From JBJHBP01 sp050485645 (GTDB lineage: Bacteria; Pseudomonadota; Gammaproteobacteria; Steroidobacterales; Rariloculaceae), in assembly GCA_050485645.1 (NCBI GenBank), contig JBJHBT010000010.1, positions 1-64,000 of the forward strand: DNA of 64,000 bases. Reading direction: 5' to 3'. The translations under genes were made by a program, and so were the position numbers. The notes beneath the pieces were generated by a model. It was given only the letters and a program-made list of their open reading frames with translations. It ran no database searches and was not told the DNA's origin. Every line of letters begins with the position of its first letter. The first letter of the stretch is position 1. Positions 43,597-53,497 of the stretch are shown here, one piece after another.

Positions 43597-45273
43597 ATGT
43601 CCGCACCCAATGCGTCACCGCCCGCCGCCCGCCCCGGTATCGAAACCACCACGGTCCCTCAGGGCGCGGGTGACTTCGCGTGGCGCATCCTGATACTGCT
43701 CAATGTATTCCGCATCGCGCTCGGCCTGCTGCTGCTGGCCATCGTGGTGTTCGTCGATCAGCCGCGGGTGATCGGCGACACGCTGCCGCGACTGGCGTGG
43801 GTGGTATTGATCGTGATGATTGGCTTCGGCGCCGTCGAGCTGCTGCTGCTGCGCCGCCGCGTGGGCCGGTCACGGCTGCACACCTATCTGCATTTCGCGA
43901 TGGACGTCACGCTGGTGACGCTGCTGATTCATGCCAGCGGCGGTATTTCCAGCGGCCTGGGTGGCGTACTGATCGTATCCGTTGGCGCCCTGGCACTGCT
44001 GGTCCCCGGCGAACGCGCCTTCCTGTTCGCGGCCATCTCCGCGCTCGCCATCCTCGGCGAACAGGCGGTGTCGCATATGCAGGGCGTGACCGAAAGCACG
44101 CTGTACGGACCGGCCGGCATATTGGGCGCGGTGATCTTCGTGATCACCGCGGTCGTGCAGGTGCTGCGCAGCCGCATCGTTGAAACCGAGGCACTGGCCG
44201 AGCAGCGCGGTCTGGATCTGCGCAATCTCGCCGAACTCAACCAGTACATCATCCAGCACCTGCGCGAGAGCATCGTCGTCATCGACAACGATGACTGTGT
44301 TCGCCTGATCAACGAATCCGCCGCCAAGCATCTGGGCGCCACGGCCACAGTGACCGGCCAGCCGATCGCGCAGATCGCGCCGGAACTTGCCGCAAGACTG
44401 GAAGCCTGGCGAAACGATGCCCCGCGGGATGAACGACCGTCATCATCGTTCCCGTCCGCGGATGGTGCGATCAGCATTCAGCCGCATTTCGCGCGGCTCG
44501 GCGAGTCGCGCGCCGGGGGCGTGCTGATCTTCCTCGAGGACACATCACTGCTCGCCGAGCGCGTACAGCAGACCAAGCTCGCGGCGCTCGGCCGCCTCAG
44601 TGCCAGCATCGCGCATGAGATCCGCAATCCACTGGGTGCGATGAGCCACGCCGGGCAGCTGCTGGCGGAATCCGAACACATCGGACCCGACGACCGGCGT
44701 CTCACGGACATCATTCGCGTCAATTCCCGGCGCGTCAGCCAGATCGTCGACAGCGTGCTGTCGCTGTCACGGCGCGACAAGGCGCGACCGAAACGGCTCA
44801 ATGTCGCGCAGTGGACGCACGACTTCGCACGCGAGTTCATCAGCACGCTGGAGCTGTATGAAGGTGCGCTGCATCCTGGCCACATCGATGCCGACCTGGA
44901 GGTGGACATGGACCCGACCCATCTGCATCAGGTGGTCTGGAATCTGTGCGACAACGCTGTCAAATATGCCAGCGCCGAGGCGGGCGCGATCGCGGTCGAG
45001 TACAGCTGCGGTCGACTGGAAGGCAGCGGCCGGCCCTATCTGGATATCGCGGACCGCGGGCCGGGTATCGTGTCGGACAAGGTGGAACACGTATTCGAGC
45101 CGTTCTACACCGGCCAGCCCGGAGGCACCGGGTTGGGGCTGTATATTTCGCGCGAACTTTGCGAGCGCAACGGCGCAACGCTACGCTACCAGCCGCGACC
45201 GGGCGGCGGGAGCCTGTTTCGCATCGTTTTCGCCGATCCCGCACGCTGGCAGACAGGTGAAGCCGCAACATGA
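43597..45273 (+). CDS. pilS: Sensor histidine kinase PilS
   Basis: This 558-residue kinase has six N-terminal membrane helices (about 30-190, e.g. FRIALGLLLLAIVVFV, ISSGLGGVLIVSVGALALLV), a PAS domain (RESIVVIDNDDCVRLINESA), a dimerisation domain with the phospho-His (SIAHEIRNPLGAMSHAGQLL) and an ATPase domain (NLCDNAVKYA, GTGLGLYISRELCERNGA). This is the architecture of PilS, which with PilR controls type IV pilin transcription. It overlaps pilR by 4 bases (ATGA). No pilin gene is in the window. The start at 43597 was chosen because an upstream extension lacks similarity. Confidence 0.93.
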   Translation: MSAPNASPPAARPGIETTTVPQGAGDFAWRILILLNVFRIALGLLLLAIVVFVDQPRVIGDTLPRLAWVVLIVMIGFGAVELLLLRRRVGRSRLHTYLHFAMDVTLVTLLIHASGGISSGLGGVLIVSVGALALLVPGERAFLFAAISALAILGEQAVSHMQGVTESTLYGPAGILGAVIFVITAVVQVLRSRIVETEALAEQRGLDLRNLAELNQYIIQHLRESIVVIDNDDCVRLINESAAKHLGATATVTGQPIAQIAPELAARLEAWRNDAPRDERPSSSFPSADGAISIQPHFARLGESRAGGVLIFLEDTSLLAERVQQTKLAALGRLSASIAHEIRNPLGAMSHAGQLLAESEHIGPDDRRLTDIIRVNSRRVSQIVDSVLSLSRRDKARPKRLNVAQWTHDFAREFISTLELYEGALHPGHIDADLEVDMDPTHLHQVVWNLCDNAVKYASAEAGAIAVEYSCGRLEGSGRPYLDIADRGPGIVSDKVEHVFEPFYTGQPGGTGLGLYISRELCERNGATLRYQPRPGGGSLFRIVFADPARWQTGEAAT

Positions 45274-46613
45274 AACCAACCGCCCTGGTCGTCGACGACG
45301 AACCCGACATCTGCGAGCTGCTCGCAATCACCCTCAACCGCATGGATATCGCAACCCGCACCTGCGCGGACGTGAGCAGCGCGAAAAAGCATCTCGGCCG
45401 GGAGACCTTTGATCTGTGCCTGACCGACATGCGACTGCCGGATGGCGACGGCCTGGAGCTGGTCGAGTGGATGCAGCGCGAAGTACCGGGCACGCCGGTC
45501 GCGGTGATCACGGCGCACGGCAGCGTGGAGGCCGCGGTCAAGGCGCTGAAACTCGGGGCGTTCGACTTCGTCTCCAAGCCGCTGGATCTGAACGACCTGC
45601 GCAAGCTGGTCACTGCCGCGCTGAAGCTCAAGGGCGCATCGGCGACGCGCGCGCCGGGGCAGCCCTCGCTGATCGGCGAATCGCCCGCCATCGAGAAGGT
45701 GCGGACCATGATCTCCAGGGTTGCGCGCAGCCAGGCGCCAGTGCACATCTCCGGGGAGTCCGGCACCGGCAAGGAACTGGTGGCGCGCATGATTCACGAC
45801 TCCGGGCCGCGGCGTGACGGACGGTTCGTGCCGATCAACTGCGGCGCAATTCCCGGCGAGCTGATGGAGAGCGAGTTCTTCGGCCACAGGAAAGGCAGCT
45901 TCACCGGCGCCGTCAGCGACAAGACGGGCCTGGTGCAGACGGCTGAAGGGGGCACCCTGTTCCTCGACGAGGTCGCCGACCTGCCTCTGGCGATGCAGGT
46001 GAAGCTGCTGCGGGTGATTCAGGAAAAGACCATCCGGCCGGTCGGACAGAGCAGCGAGCTGCCCGTGGACGTGCGGATACTCAGCGCCACGCATCGCGAT
46101 CTGGCCGCGCTGGTTGCGGCCGGCGAATTTCGCGAAGACCTTTTCTACCGCATCAACGTCATCGAACTGCACGTACCCCCGCTGCGCGAACGCGGTGACG
46201 ACGTCATGGTGCTCGCCCATCACATACTGGAGAGACTGGCAGCCACGCTGAATGTATCCACGCCACGGCTGACGCGCGCCGCGCAGGCCGCGCTGATGAG
46301 TTACCGCTTCCCGGGCAACGTCCGCGAGCTGGAGAACATTCTCGAACGCGCGCTGACACTGTGCGCGGCTGACGAAATCGACGTGAACGACATTCAGCTG
46401 CGACAGGGGCATGATGAGGACGACGAGTTCGACAGCGAGGCGCCGGCCATGAAGCCGGGCGAGCCGCTGGGTTCCCATCTGGAAGAAATCGAACGTGACG
46501 CCATCGTGCGCGCACTGGAACAGACCCGCTACAACAAGACCGCGGCGGCCAGGCTGTTGGGCGTGACCTTTCGCGCCCTGCGCTACCGGATCAAGAAGCT
46601 CGGCATCGAGTAG
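45270..46613 (+). CDS. pilR: Sigma-54 response regulator PilR
   Basis: The 447-residue activator has a receiver domain (VDDEPDICELLAITL, Asp in LCLTDMRLPDGDGLE), a sigma-54 AAA+ domain (Walker A GESGTGKELVARMIH, sigma-54-contact GSFTGAVSDKTG, GGTLFLDEVADLPL, FREDLFYRINVIEL) and a Fis-type DNA-binding end (NKTAAARLLGVTFRALRYRI). With PilS it should activate pilA from a -24/-12 promoter elsewhere. The surface-contact GAFTGA is GSFTGA here, a known tolerated variant. Confidence 0.94.
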   Translation: MKPTALVVDDEPDICELLAITLNRMDIATRTCADVSSAKKHLGRETFDLCLTDMRLPDGDGLELVEWMQREVPGTPVAVITAHGSVEAAVKALKLGAFDFVSKPLDLNDLRKLVTAALKLKGASATRAPGQPSLIGESPAIEKVRTMISRVARSQAPVHISGESGTGKELVARMIHDSGPRRDGRFVPINCGAIPGELMESEFFGHRKGSFTGAVSDKTGLVQTAEGGTLFLDEVADLPLAMQVKLLRVIQEKTIRPVGQSSELPVDVRILSATHRDLAALVAAGEFREDLFYRINVIELHVPPLRERGDDVMVLAHHILERLAATLNVSTPRLTRAAQAALMSYRFPGNVRELENILERALTLCAADEIDVNDIQLRQGHDEDDEFDSEAPAMKPGEPLGSHLEEIERDAIVRALEQTRYNKTAAARLLGVTFRALRYRIKKLGIE

Positions 46614-46633
46614 CCGCGCATGGCGGCGGCCCG

Positions 46634-49555
46634 TCAGCCCTCCGGCATCAGCGTCACACGCACATAGTTGTCGGTGTTGAGGTAGCGGCGCATCGCCTGT
46701 TGTATGGTTTCCGCGTTCACCGCACGCACCTCATCGGGATAGCCGAGCAGGTTGTGCGCCCCGGGTTCGGCCTCATGCCGATAGGAGTCACTGAGCACGC
46801 TGAGCCAGTAGCCATCCTGTCGCAGACTGGTTTCGTGGTTGCGCAGCATGGCCTCACGCGTATCGGCGACGCGCTCGACGGGCGGACCTTCACGCTTGAG
46901 ATGCTCGATTTCGTCGAACACTCTGGCAACCAGTTCCTCGACGCGATCGGGATCGGCACCGAACTGAAGCACCAGGGCATAGGAGCCATCCGTGGTCCCC
47001 GGCGGCTGCCAGCGCAGGCGTGGATCGGCGGCCACGTTGTAGGTGCCGCCCAGTTCCTCGCGCAGCACATTGCGCAGGTGGGTCTGCAGCACCTGTGACA
47101 TCGCCACGAAGGTCACCCGTTCGCTGGCATCGCGCATGTCGAACTCGCCGTTGAACGCCAGGCGCGTGAGGCTGCGGGGCTCGCGCCCCCGGTATACCGT
47201 TTCCTCGTGCACGCCCTCCGGCAGGCGGATACCGCGGTCACGCCACTCGGTCTGTTCGCCAGTGGTCGGCAACGCGCCGATGTAGCGCTCGACCAGCGGT
47301 CGCATGGTCTGCAGATCGAAGGCGCCAACGAACACGAAAGTCTGCCCGCTGGCGTCCGCGAACAGGTCGCGATACAGCCGCAGCGACCGGTCGAGATCCA
47401 TCTCGTCGATGCGGTCCACCGTCATTGGCCGCGCACGCGGATGATGGCTGGTCATGAGGCGATTGAAGGCATCCCCGAAGGCCGTTTCCGGATCATTGTC
47501 GCGATTGGCCAACGCCTGACGCAGCTGCATCTGCAATGTGCGGAATATGTTTTCATCCGCGCGCGGCGCGGTATGACGCAGGTAGATCAGCTCGAACAGC
47601 GTCTGAAGATCCTGCGCCGACGCCACACCGCTCAGGCCATGCTCGCTTTCCTGGATATAGGCACTGACGTTGGCCATCTTGCCCGTCATGGCCCTTTGCA
47701 GGGACGGCAGGTCGAATCCGCCGATGCCGCCCGACATGATGACCGTCGCGGTCGTCTGCAGAATCACCGCTTCGTCGTCATCGACCAGCGAACCGCCACC
47801 GGCGGCAAAGCTGCGGAACGCCAGTTGATCGGCCGTGAAATCGGTGGGCCTGAGGACCACGCGCACACCGTTGCCCAGCTGCCACTCGGTGACATCACCG
47901 GGCAACTCGCGCTCGGCCACCACGGTCGAACCGGCGGGCAGATCCTCGAGCAGTACGCCCTCGACTTCACTGTCGACATAACGCTCCACTTCAATATCGT
48001 CGACCCCGGCGATGACGGCCGCCAGCGCCGCCTCATCGGGCAGCTCCACATCCGCTGTCTGCGGCGCGGTGACAAGCACCACCCGTGCCTCACTGTCCAG
48101 CCAGCGGCGGCCGACCGCGTTGATTTCCGCCAGCGTGATTTCCGGAACGAACCGCTGCGCCAGCGCCTGCTCATAGGCCAGCGACATCGGCGGACGGCCG
48201 GTGAGAAACGCTTCGGTATAGCGCGCCGCGAAGGAACCGGAATTGCGGTTGTCACGGTTGGCGTAACGCTGTTCCATGGAGCGCAGCAGGTTGATCCGGC
48301 CACGCTCCAGTTCCGCTTCGGTGAAGCCGAACTGCGCAATGCGCGCGGACTCAACCAGCAACGCTTCCAGACCGCGCTCGATGCCATCCCCGGACACGGC
48401 GGCCGCCAGCGTATAAAGCCGGCTCGCCCGCACGGGGCGCGACAGTTCCGTGGCCGCCGCCAGAAACGGCGCATCCGGATCGAGCGTGATCTCCTGAAAG
48501 CGCAGGTTCAGCAGACTGTTGTACAGCTGTTCGACCAGATACTGTCGGTAGCCGCCAAGCGTCCAGTCGGACTGGTCCGGCAGTTTGTAGGCAAGCTGCA
48601 CGGTGGTGTTCGGTACTTCGGGATCGGCCACCACGGAGAACAGGGTTTCGTCGTGCAGCGGCACTTCGAACTCGATACGCTCGGGGGCGTCGGCCGACGC
48701 GGGCGGTACGCCGGCCAGATGGCGGTTGATCAGCGCCTCGATCTGTTCGGCATCAACATCACCGACAGCGATCACGGCCATCAGGTCTGGCCGGTACCAG
48801 TCGTCGTAGAAGCGTCTGAGCGACTCGCGATCGATGCTGCGTATGCTGTCCAGCGTGCCGATCGGCAGTCGCTCGGCGTAGCGCGAACCGTGAAACAGCA
48901 CGGGCAGATGCTGATCGCGCACCCGCGAGCCGGCGCCCTGACCACCGCGCCACTCCTCCAGCACCACGCCGCGCTCCCGCTCGATGCCCTCCGGATCCAG
49001 CGTAAAACCGCGTGTCCAGTCACCGAGAATGGCGAACGCCGTCTCCAGGTGCTCGGGATTGTCCGCCGGCAGACTGAGCATGTAGACCGTTTCGTCGAAG
49101 GATGTCATCGCGTTCACGCCCGGCCCCAGGCGCATGCCGATGGACTCCATGAACTCGACCAGCTCCTGCCTGGCGAAGCGCTCGGTACCGTTGAAGGCCA
49201 TATGCTCGAGAAAGTGCGCAACGCCAAGTGCGTCGTCGGGTTCCAGCAGCGAGCCGGCATTCACCGCCAGACGCAGAAACACCCGGTTTTCCGGCTCGCG
49301 ATTCTCACGTACGTAGTAGCGCAGACCGTTGTCCAGCGTGCCGGTGACGAGACTCGGGCTGTCTGGCGGTATGGCGTCCAGCGGCGCCGTGAATGCCGCC
49401 TCGGCGCCGGCCTGTGGCGGCTGGGCCGACACGGCGGCTGACCACAGCAGCAGCGTCGCGAGCGCGATCCGGCACGCCGCGGCAACAGCGCCGCCGGCGC
49501 ACCTGCCGGGGGCGGGAACTGCGATGCGGATTCTTCGATGTCTGCGACAGGCCAT
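46634..49555 (-). CDS. Periplasmic M16 zinc protease (pitrilysin-like, two-half)
   Basis: The 973-residue protein has a signal region (IALATLLLWSAAVSAQ) after a basic start and two M16 halves. The N-terminal half carries the inverted zinc motif GVAHFLEHMAFNGTERF (HxxEH), with the downstream metal Glu probably in the stretch around residues 150-165. The second half (from about 540, LPGDVTEWQLGNGVRVVLRP) is the inactive partner domain that closes the chamber. Such peptidases degrade peptides in the periplasm. Convergent with pilR, 20 bases between stops. Confidence 0.93.
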   Translation of the reverse strand: MACRRHRRIRIAVPAPGRCAGGAVAAACRIALATLLLWSAAVSAQPPQAGAEAAFTAPLDAIPPDSPSLVTGTLDNGLRYYVRENREPENRVFLRLAVNAGSLLEPDDALGVAHFLEHMAFNGTERFARQELVEFMESIGMRLGPGVNAMTSFDETVYMLSLPADNPEHLETAFAILGDWTRGFTLDPEGIERERGVVLEEWRGGQGAGSRVRDQHLPVLFHGSRYAERLPIGTLDSIRSIDRESLRRFYDDWYRPDLMAVIAVGDVDAEQIEALINRHLAGVPPASADAPERIEFEVPLHDETLFSVVADPEVPNTTVQLAYKLPDQSDWTLGGYRQYLVEQLYNSLLNLRFQEITLDPDAPFLAAATELSRPVRASRLYTLAAAVSGDGIERGLEALLVESARIAQFGFTEAELERGRINLLRSMEQRYANRDNRNSGSFAARYTEAFLTGRPPMSLAYEQALAQRFVPEITLAEINAVGRRWLDSEARVVLVTAPQTADVELPDEAALAAVIAGVDDIEVERYVDSEVEGVLLEDLPAGSTVVAERELPGDVTEWQLGNGVRVVLRPTDFTADQLAFRSFAAGGGSLVDDDEAVILQTTATVIMSGGIGGFDLPSLQRAMTGKMANVSAYIQESEHGLSGVASAQDLQTLFELIYLRHTAPRADENIFRTLQMQLRQALANRDNDPETAFGDAFNRLMTSHHPRARPMTVDRIDEMDLDRSLRLYRDLFADASGQTFVFVGAFDLQTMRPLVERYIGALPTTGEQTEWRDRGIRLPEGVHEETVYRGREPRSLTRLAFNGEFDMRDASERVTFVAMSQVLQTHLRNVLREELGGTYNVAADPRLRWQPPGTTDGSYALVLQFGADPDRVEELVARVFDEIEHLKREGPPVERVADTREAMLRNHETSLRQDGYWLSVLSDSYRHEAEPGAHNLLGYPDEVRAVNAETIQQAMRRYLNTDNYVRVTLMPEG

Positions 49556-49669
49556 GGCGCCCCCTCCGATGTCCGAGAACGCACAGGGTAATACGCCGGG
49601 CGGCGGCGCACCATCGGGGGTCGCCGGGAGGCGCCGGCCGTCAGGGGCCGGGGGCAGCCGCTGCCGCTG

Positions 49670-50212
49670 TCAGTCAGTGCCGAACATGTTGAAAACGTCG
49701 CGACTGCCTTCGATGGTGATCGCATACTCGCCCGGCTCCAGCGGCCCCTGAAGCGTCATCAGATACGACGACTCGCCATAGCGCTCGCTGGTGAACGGCA
49801 GGTAGTCGATATCCATCGATCTGGCCGTAAAGGCGCCCACCGAACCGGTTTCGATCAGCCTGACATCGCGACGATCGTTGGTGTTCAGCTGGAACACGCT
49901 GATGATCTGCTGCGGGTTCACCGAATTGGTGTCGTGGCGGACCACGAACTGCAGCGTCTGACCGCTGAGGCGCACCGGCGACCGCGAGCCCTGTACCTCA
50001 TTCGCGGCACGCGCCCTGATGGCGCCGGCACGCGCGCGATTGGAAGCGCGCTGTTTTTCCAGCGGAACCGCGCTGCCTTCGACGACCGCCACGATATCAC
50101 CGACATACTCGGGCTCCACGACGGCCACTTCGCCGACAACCATCGGAGCGAATGCCGCCGACACAAGAACCAGTGCAAACTTCGCAAATTGACGTGAAAA
50201 CTTCGTGGTCAC
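49670..50212 (-). CDS. Secreted hypothetical protein
   Basis: From a GTG at 50212 this gives 180 residues with a signal peptide (KFSRQFAKFALVLVSAAFAP to VVG). The mature part reads VAVVEPEYVGDIVAVVEGSA, VRLSGQTLQFVVRHDTNSVN, FTSERYGESSYLMTL and PGEYAITIEGSRDVFNMFG, suggesting a beta-sandwich. I do not recognise a family. A longer frame upstream lacks a signal-like start. It is divergent from panD and followed by the M16 protease gene on the same strand. Confidence 0.75.
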   Translation of the reverse strand: MTTKFSRQFAKFALVLVSAAFAPMVVGEVAVVEPEYVGDIVAVVEGSAVPLEKQRASNRARAGAIRARAANEVQGSRSPVRLSGQTLQFVVRHDTNSVNPQQIISVFQLNTNDRRDVRLIETGSVGAFTARSMDIDYLPFTSERYGESSYLMTLQGPLEPGEYAITIEGSRDVFNMFGTD

Positions 50213-50379
50213 TGCCGTATCCCCTGCAACCGCGCCGTCTGGCGCACTTTCGGGCAGTCTGGCAGCCACATTCCGCGCCAGCCACTCCCATTTGGGGGTG
50301 ATCGCACAGGTGTTAGAATACACGCCCCGGTTCAGGGCACCGGCCACCGGCCGGCCCCACCGACCCGAGAGAGAAGGAC

Positions 50380-50760
50380 GTGCTGATCACTCTGCTGAAA
50401 GCCAAACTGCATCGCGCCTGCGTAACGCATTCGGAAATCGACTATGAAGGATCGTGCGCGATCGACGACGATCTTCTGGATGCGTCTGGCATCCGCGAGC
50501 ACGAGCAGATCCATATCTATAACGTCACCAACGGCGAGCGTTTCACGACCTATGTGATCCGCGCCGAGCGTGGCTCGCGCATCATTTCCATCAATGGCGC
50601 CGCCGCCCACAAGGCGGACCCCGGTGACCGCATCATCATCTGCGCCTATGGCCAGTTCGATGCCGCCGAGGCAGCCCTGCACCGTCCGTCACTGGTCTAC
50701 CTGGACGAGCACAATCGCATCACCGGCAAATCCGACGCGATCAAGCCGCAGGCGGCATAG
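50380..50760 (+). CDS. panD: Aspartate 1-decarboxylase
   Basis: The 126-residue proenzyme makes beta-alanine for pantothenate and CoA. It self-cleaves at Gly-Ser within DYEGSCAIDDDLLDASGI to form the pyruvoyl cofactor; Tyr58-type residue (RFTTYVIRAERGSRI) and NGAAAHKADPGDRIIICAYG are also in place. It starts with GTG after AGAAGGA. No other pan genes are adjacent. Confidence 0.97.
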   Translation: MLITLLKAKLHRACVTHSEIDYEGSCAIDDDLLDASGIREHEQIHIYNVTNGERFTTYVIRAERGSRIISINGAAAHKADPGDRIIICAYGQFDAAEAALHRPSLVYLDEHNRITGKSDAIKPQAA

Positions 50761-50801
50761 ACGCCGCCCGCGGCAGCCGGAACCGTTCAGAACCGGGCCG
50801 C

Positions 50802-53048
50802 TCAGAACTGATAGCGCATGCCCAGTTCCACGCTGCGCGGATCGGCCAGACGCCACATCAATCCGCCTGAGCCGGCGCCTTCCGTATATTGCCGGTTGGT
50901 CAGATTGCGTCCGCGCAGCGTCACGCTGACCTGATCCCAGCGTCGGGTCACGCTGGCGTCCATCCGGGTGTAGGCAGGTATCCGGATGCCGTTGTGCGCA
51001 TTCGCCTCACGCTGCCCGACATGATACAGCGTGGCACCCGCGGTCCAGGGGCCGAAATCACGCCACGCGCCCACGTTGGCCACGCGTCGCGGCACATTGG
51101 GCGGCGTGTTGCCGGCGCGCGAGATCACGCCGGTGCCCAGGTTCTGATTGAACTCCCTGTACTCGGCCGTCCAGTTCACGGCCAGATTCGCGCTCAGACG
51201 CCAGCCATCACGCAGCAGCATACCCAGTGACCACTCCGCGCCCTGCGAGATCTGTGCGCCGATCTGCGAGTTGATGCGTTCGCCATCCACGATCGTGGAC
51301 GTGAGCAGATCGTTCTTCTCGATGTCGAACACCGCCAGCGTCATGTCGGCGCGGCCATTCATCATCGACGTTTTCAGGCCGACTTCGTACTGCCGCCCTT
51401 TCTGGAGACTGAAATCCTCGTGCGACGGATTCAGGCTGACCAGCTGTGATACCGGCTGCGCGGCGCTGGTGTAGCTGGCATACACGTTGAGATCCGACGT
51501 GACCTGATGGACCACGCCGATGCGGCCCGTGAACGGCGAGTAGGACTTCGTGAACAGCTCGGCACCGACGAACGAAGTACGTTTCACGTCGATACGATCG
51601 TAGCGCAGCCCGGCCACCAGCAACGTCCGATCCGTCATGCTGAACGCATCCTCCGCATAGACGGCGGCGGTCCGGGTGACCACGTTCACCGTCCTTTCAG
51701 GCGACACATCCGGTCCGACACCGGGATCGAAACCGGTCAGCGGCAGGCTGGTCGGCACCGGGTCACGTGAATAGGACTGACCGGTGTTGCGGTCCTGATC
51801 ATTGTCGTCAGCCAGCACGCCGACGAGAAAACGATTGGGCCGCCCGCGCCATTCGCCGCTCCAGGTCAGATCCAGGCGATTGCCCAGCTGCAGGTCGTCG
51901 CGCCAGATCAGGAAGTAGCTGCCTGCCCGATCCACCATGCCGGTAGCCGGATTCCACACATTGCGTTCGGTGTTGTACCAGTCCAGTCGCTGGGTTGCCG
52001 CATAGGTCTCATTGCGCAGCGTCCAGCGGTCGTTCAACCGGGATTCGACAATGAAGCGCCAGAAGGTATTGGTCGCATCGACCGCGTTGTCAGCCGTGTT
52101 GTAGTTCAGGCGTCGTGTGGCCGGCTCGATACGCGCATTGACCAGCGTATCCGTCGCAGTATTGGCCGGCCGCACTTCTTCCACGCCATCCAGACCGATC
52201 ACCGCGTCGTAGACCAGCGGTGTGCCGTAGTAGCTCTGGATCGAGTCCTTCAGGGCGGCGGCGCTGAAACGCAGGCGGGTACGCTCGCCGGCATTCCAGC
52301 TCAGTTCGCCGCCCGCGGCTGTGTAGTCCTCGCGATTGTTCGCAACGTAACCGTCCTGTCGGCTGAACGAAACATCGGCGCGATACGCGGGTCCATCCCG
52401 ACCGATCTGTCCACCTCCACCGGCTCCAGCGCGGTAACGCCCCCACGAACCCATGGTCATCAGCAACTCGCCCCCGGATTCACCGGCCTGTTTGGAAACG
52501 TAGTTCACGGCGCCGCCCACCGCACCTTCGCCGTACAGCAGAGACGCCGGACCTTTCAGCACCTCGACGCTGCTGAACAGAAAGGAATCCAGCGGCCGGG
52601 ACGACTGCGAACTGGTGTTCTGCCGGATACCGTCGCGCATGATGGTGATGTCGGCACCGGAGAACCCCCGGCTGCTGTAGCTGGGAATCGAGCCCACACC
52701 GGTGGTGCCGATCATTCCTACCGCGGCCTCGATGGCTTCCAGCGCGGTGCGCGCACCACGCAGCTGGATCTCCTCCTGGGTTACCACGGCAATGGTCGCC
52801 GGCAGTTCTCGCGACGAAAGCCCGAGCCGCGAGCCGGTCGTGTTCGGTGCGTCGAGATCCAGCAGGCGCCTGCCGCGTACACCTTCGACAAGGATTTCCT
52901 CCACGTCGTGATTCGTCGACGGATTCGACGGCCCGGTCGACTGCGCAGCGGCACTGACATGAACGCAACCCAGTGCAACCGACAGCAGCGCGCAGCTCAG
53001 GCGACGATCATTCGGAAGCGGTATTCGCTGGCAGGGATTTCGTGACAT
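50802..53048 (-). CDS. TonB-dependent siderophore-type receptor
   Basis: This 748-residue outer-membrane receptor has a signal peptide (LSCALLSVALGCVHVSAAAQ), a TonB-box-like DVEEILVEGVR, a plug domain (ELPATIAVVTQEEIQLRGA, RGFSGADITIMRDGIRQN, VEVLKGPASLLYGEGAVGGA) and a 22-strand barrel ending in Phe (SVELGMRYQF). The RDGIRQN and GPASLLYGEG stretches are typical of hydroxamate/catecholate siderophore receptors. The ligand cannot be told. The upstream region has a TTAAC-rich repeat array; no clear Fur box was found. Confidence 0.93.
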   Translation of the reverse strand: MSRNPCQRIPLPNDRRLSCALLSVALGCVHVSAAAQSTGPSNPSTNHDVEEILVEGVRGRRLLDLDAPNTTGSRLGLSSRELPATIAVVTQEEIQLRGARTALEAIEAAVGMIGTTGVGSIPSYSSRGFSGADITIMRDGIRQNTSSQSSRPLDSFLFSSVEVLKGPASLLYGEGAVGGAVNYVSKQAGESGGELLMTMGSWGRYRAGAGGGGQIGRDGPAYRADVSFSRQDGYVANNREDYTAAGGELSWNAGERTRLRFSAAALKDSIQSYYGTPLVYDAVIGLDGVEEVRPANTATDTLVNARIEPATRRLNYNTADNAVDATNTFWRFIVESRLNDRWTLRNETYAATQRLDWYNTERNVWNPATGMVDRAGSYFLIWRDDLQLGNRLDLTWSGEWRGRPNRFLVGVLADDNDQDRNTGQSYSRDPVPTSLPLTGFDPGVGPDVSPERTVNVVTRTAAVYAEDAFSMTDRTLLVAGLRYDRIDVKRTSFVGAELFTKSYSPFTGRIGVVHQVTSDLNVYASYTSAAQPVSQLVSLNPSHEDFSLQKGRQYEVGLKTSMMNGRADMTLAVFDIEKNDLLTSTIVDGERINSQIGAQISQGAEWSLGMLLRDGWRLSANLAVNWTAEYREFNQNLGTGVISRAGNTPPNVPRRVANVGAWRDFGPWTAGATLYHVGQREANAHNGIRIPAYTRMDASVTRRWDQVSVTLRGRNLTNRQYTEGAGSGGLMWRLADPRSVELGMRYQF

Positions 53049-53177
53049 GCAGGCACCTCGCTGGAACGCGCATACGGCGACGGAACGCCGGCTGTTTGCC
53101 GACGCGCGCGCCGCTGACGCAGGTGTTGGTTGAAGGAGGCGGCATGGTCGATGCCACCATGCCGGCGCGACAAGTTA

Positions 53178-53267
53178 TTAACGGTTGATGAAACGCCGGG
53201 CGGGCGTCAACGCGGGTTAATGGACACCGCGTTAACGGTGCGGGGTCGTCTGTTAACGGGATTTAAC
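53178..53267. promoter_or_regulatory. TTAAC repeat array upstream of the TonB receptor
   Basis: TTAACGG occurs at 53178-53184, 53232-53238 and 53253-53259, with a variant TTAATGG at 53217-53223 and TTAACA at 53263-53268. The offsets 53232 to 53253 (21 bases) and 53253 to 53263 (10 bases) equal two and one helical turns. It may bind a regulator of the receptor (start 53048). The surrounding 53049-53497 spacer has no supported gene. Confidence 0.4.
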
Positions 53268-53317
53268 ATTCCGTCTGCATTGCGTCACCCCAACCACCGT
53301 GGGATCCTTGGGTATTC

Positions 53318-53339
53318 CTCGTTGCCGTGCAGCAACGAG
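53318..53339. terminator. Perfect 8-bp hairpin followed by TTTGG
   Basis: CTCGTTGC (53318-53325) pairs with GCAACGAG (53332-53339) around a 6-nt loop; TTTGG follows on the plus strand. The T-run is short, so terminator activity is uncertain. Confidence 0.35.
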
Positions 53340-53497
53340 TTTGGTCAAACGATGTCAATCTCCTGCAGTGCTGGTTGGACCGAGTACCAAACCCATAATC
53401 CGGGTACCACAGTTGGGCCGCAAAACCAGTATCAGGTGCATCGCAACGGTCAAACCGCTTCGATGCAATTGCCGGATTAGCGTATGAGGTATAGCGC

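Noticed and set aside
47207..49441. A plus-strand open frame of 744 codons opposite the M16 protease gene
   Set aside because: Antisense shadow of a well-supported protease; His/Arg/Gln-rich translation without motifs.
50213..50347. N-terminal extension of the secreted hypothetical protein next to panD
   Set aside because: The extension lacks a signal-like start and crosses the probable panD promoter region; the GTG at 50212 begins a proper signal peptide.
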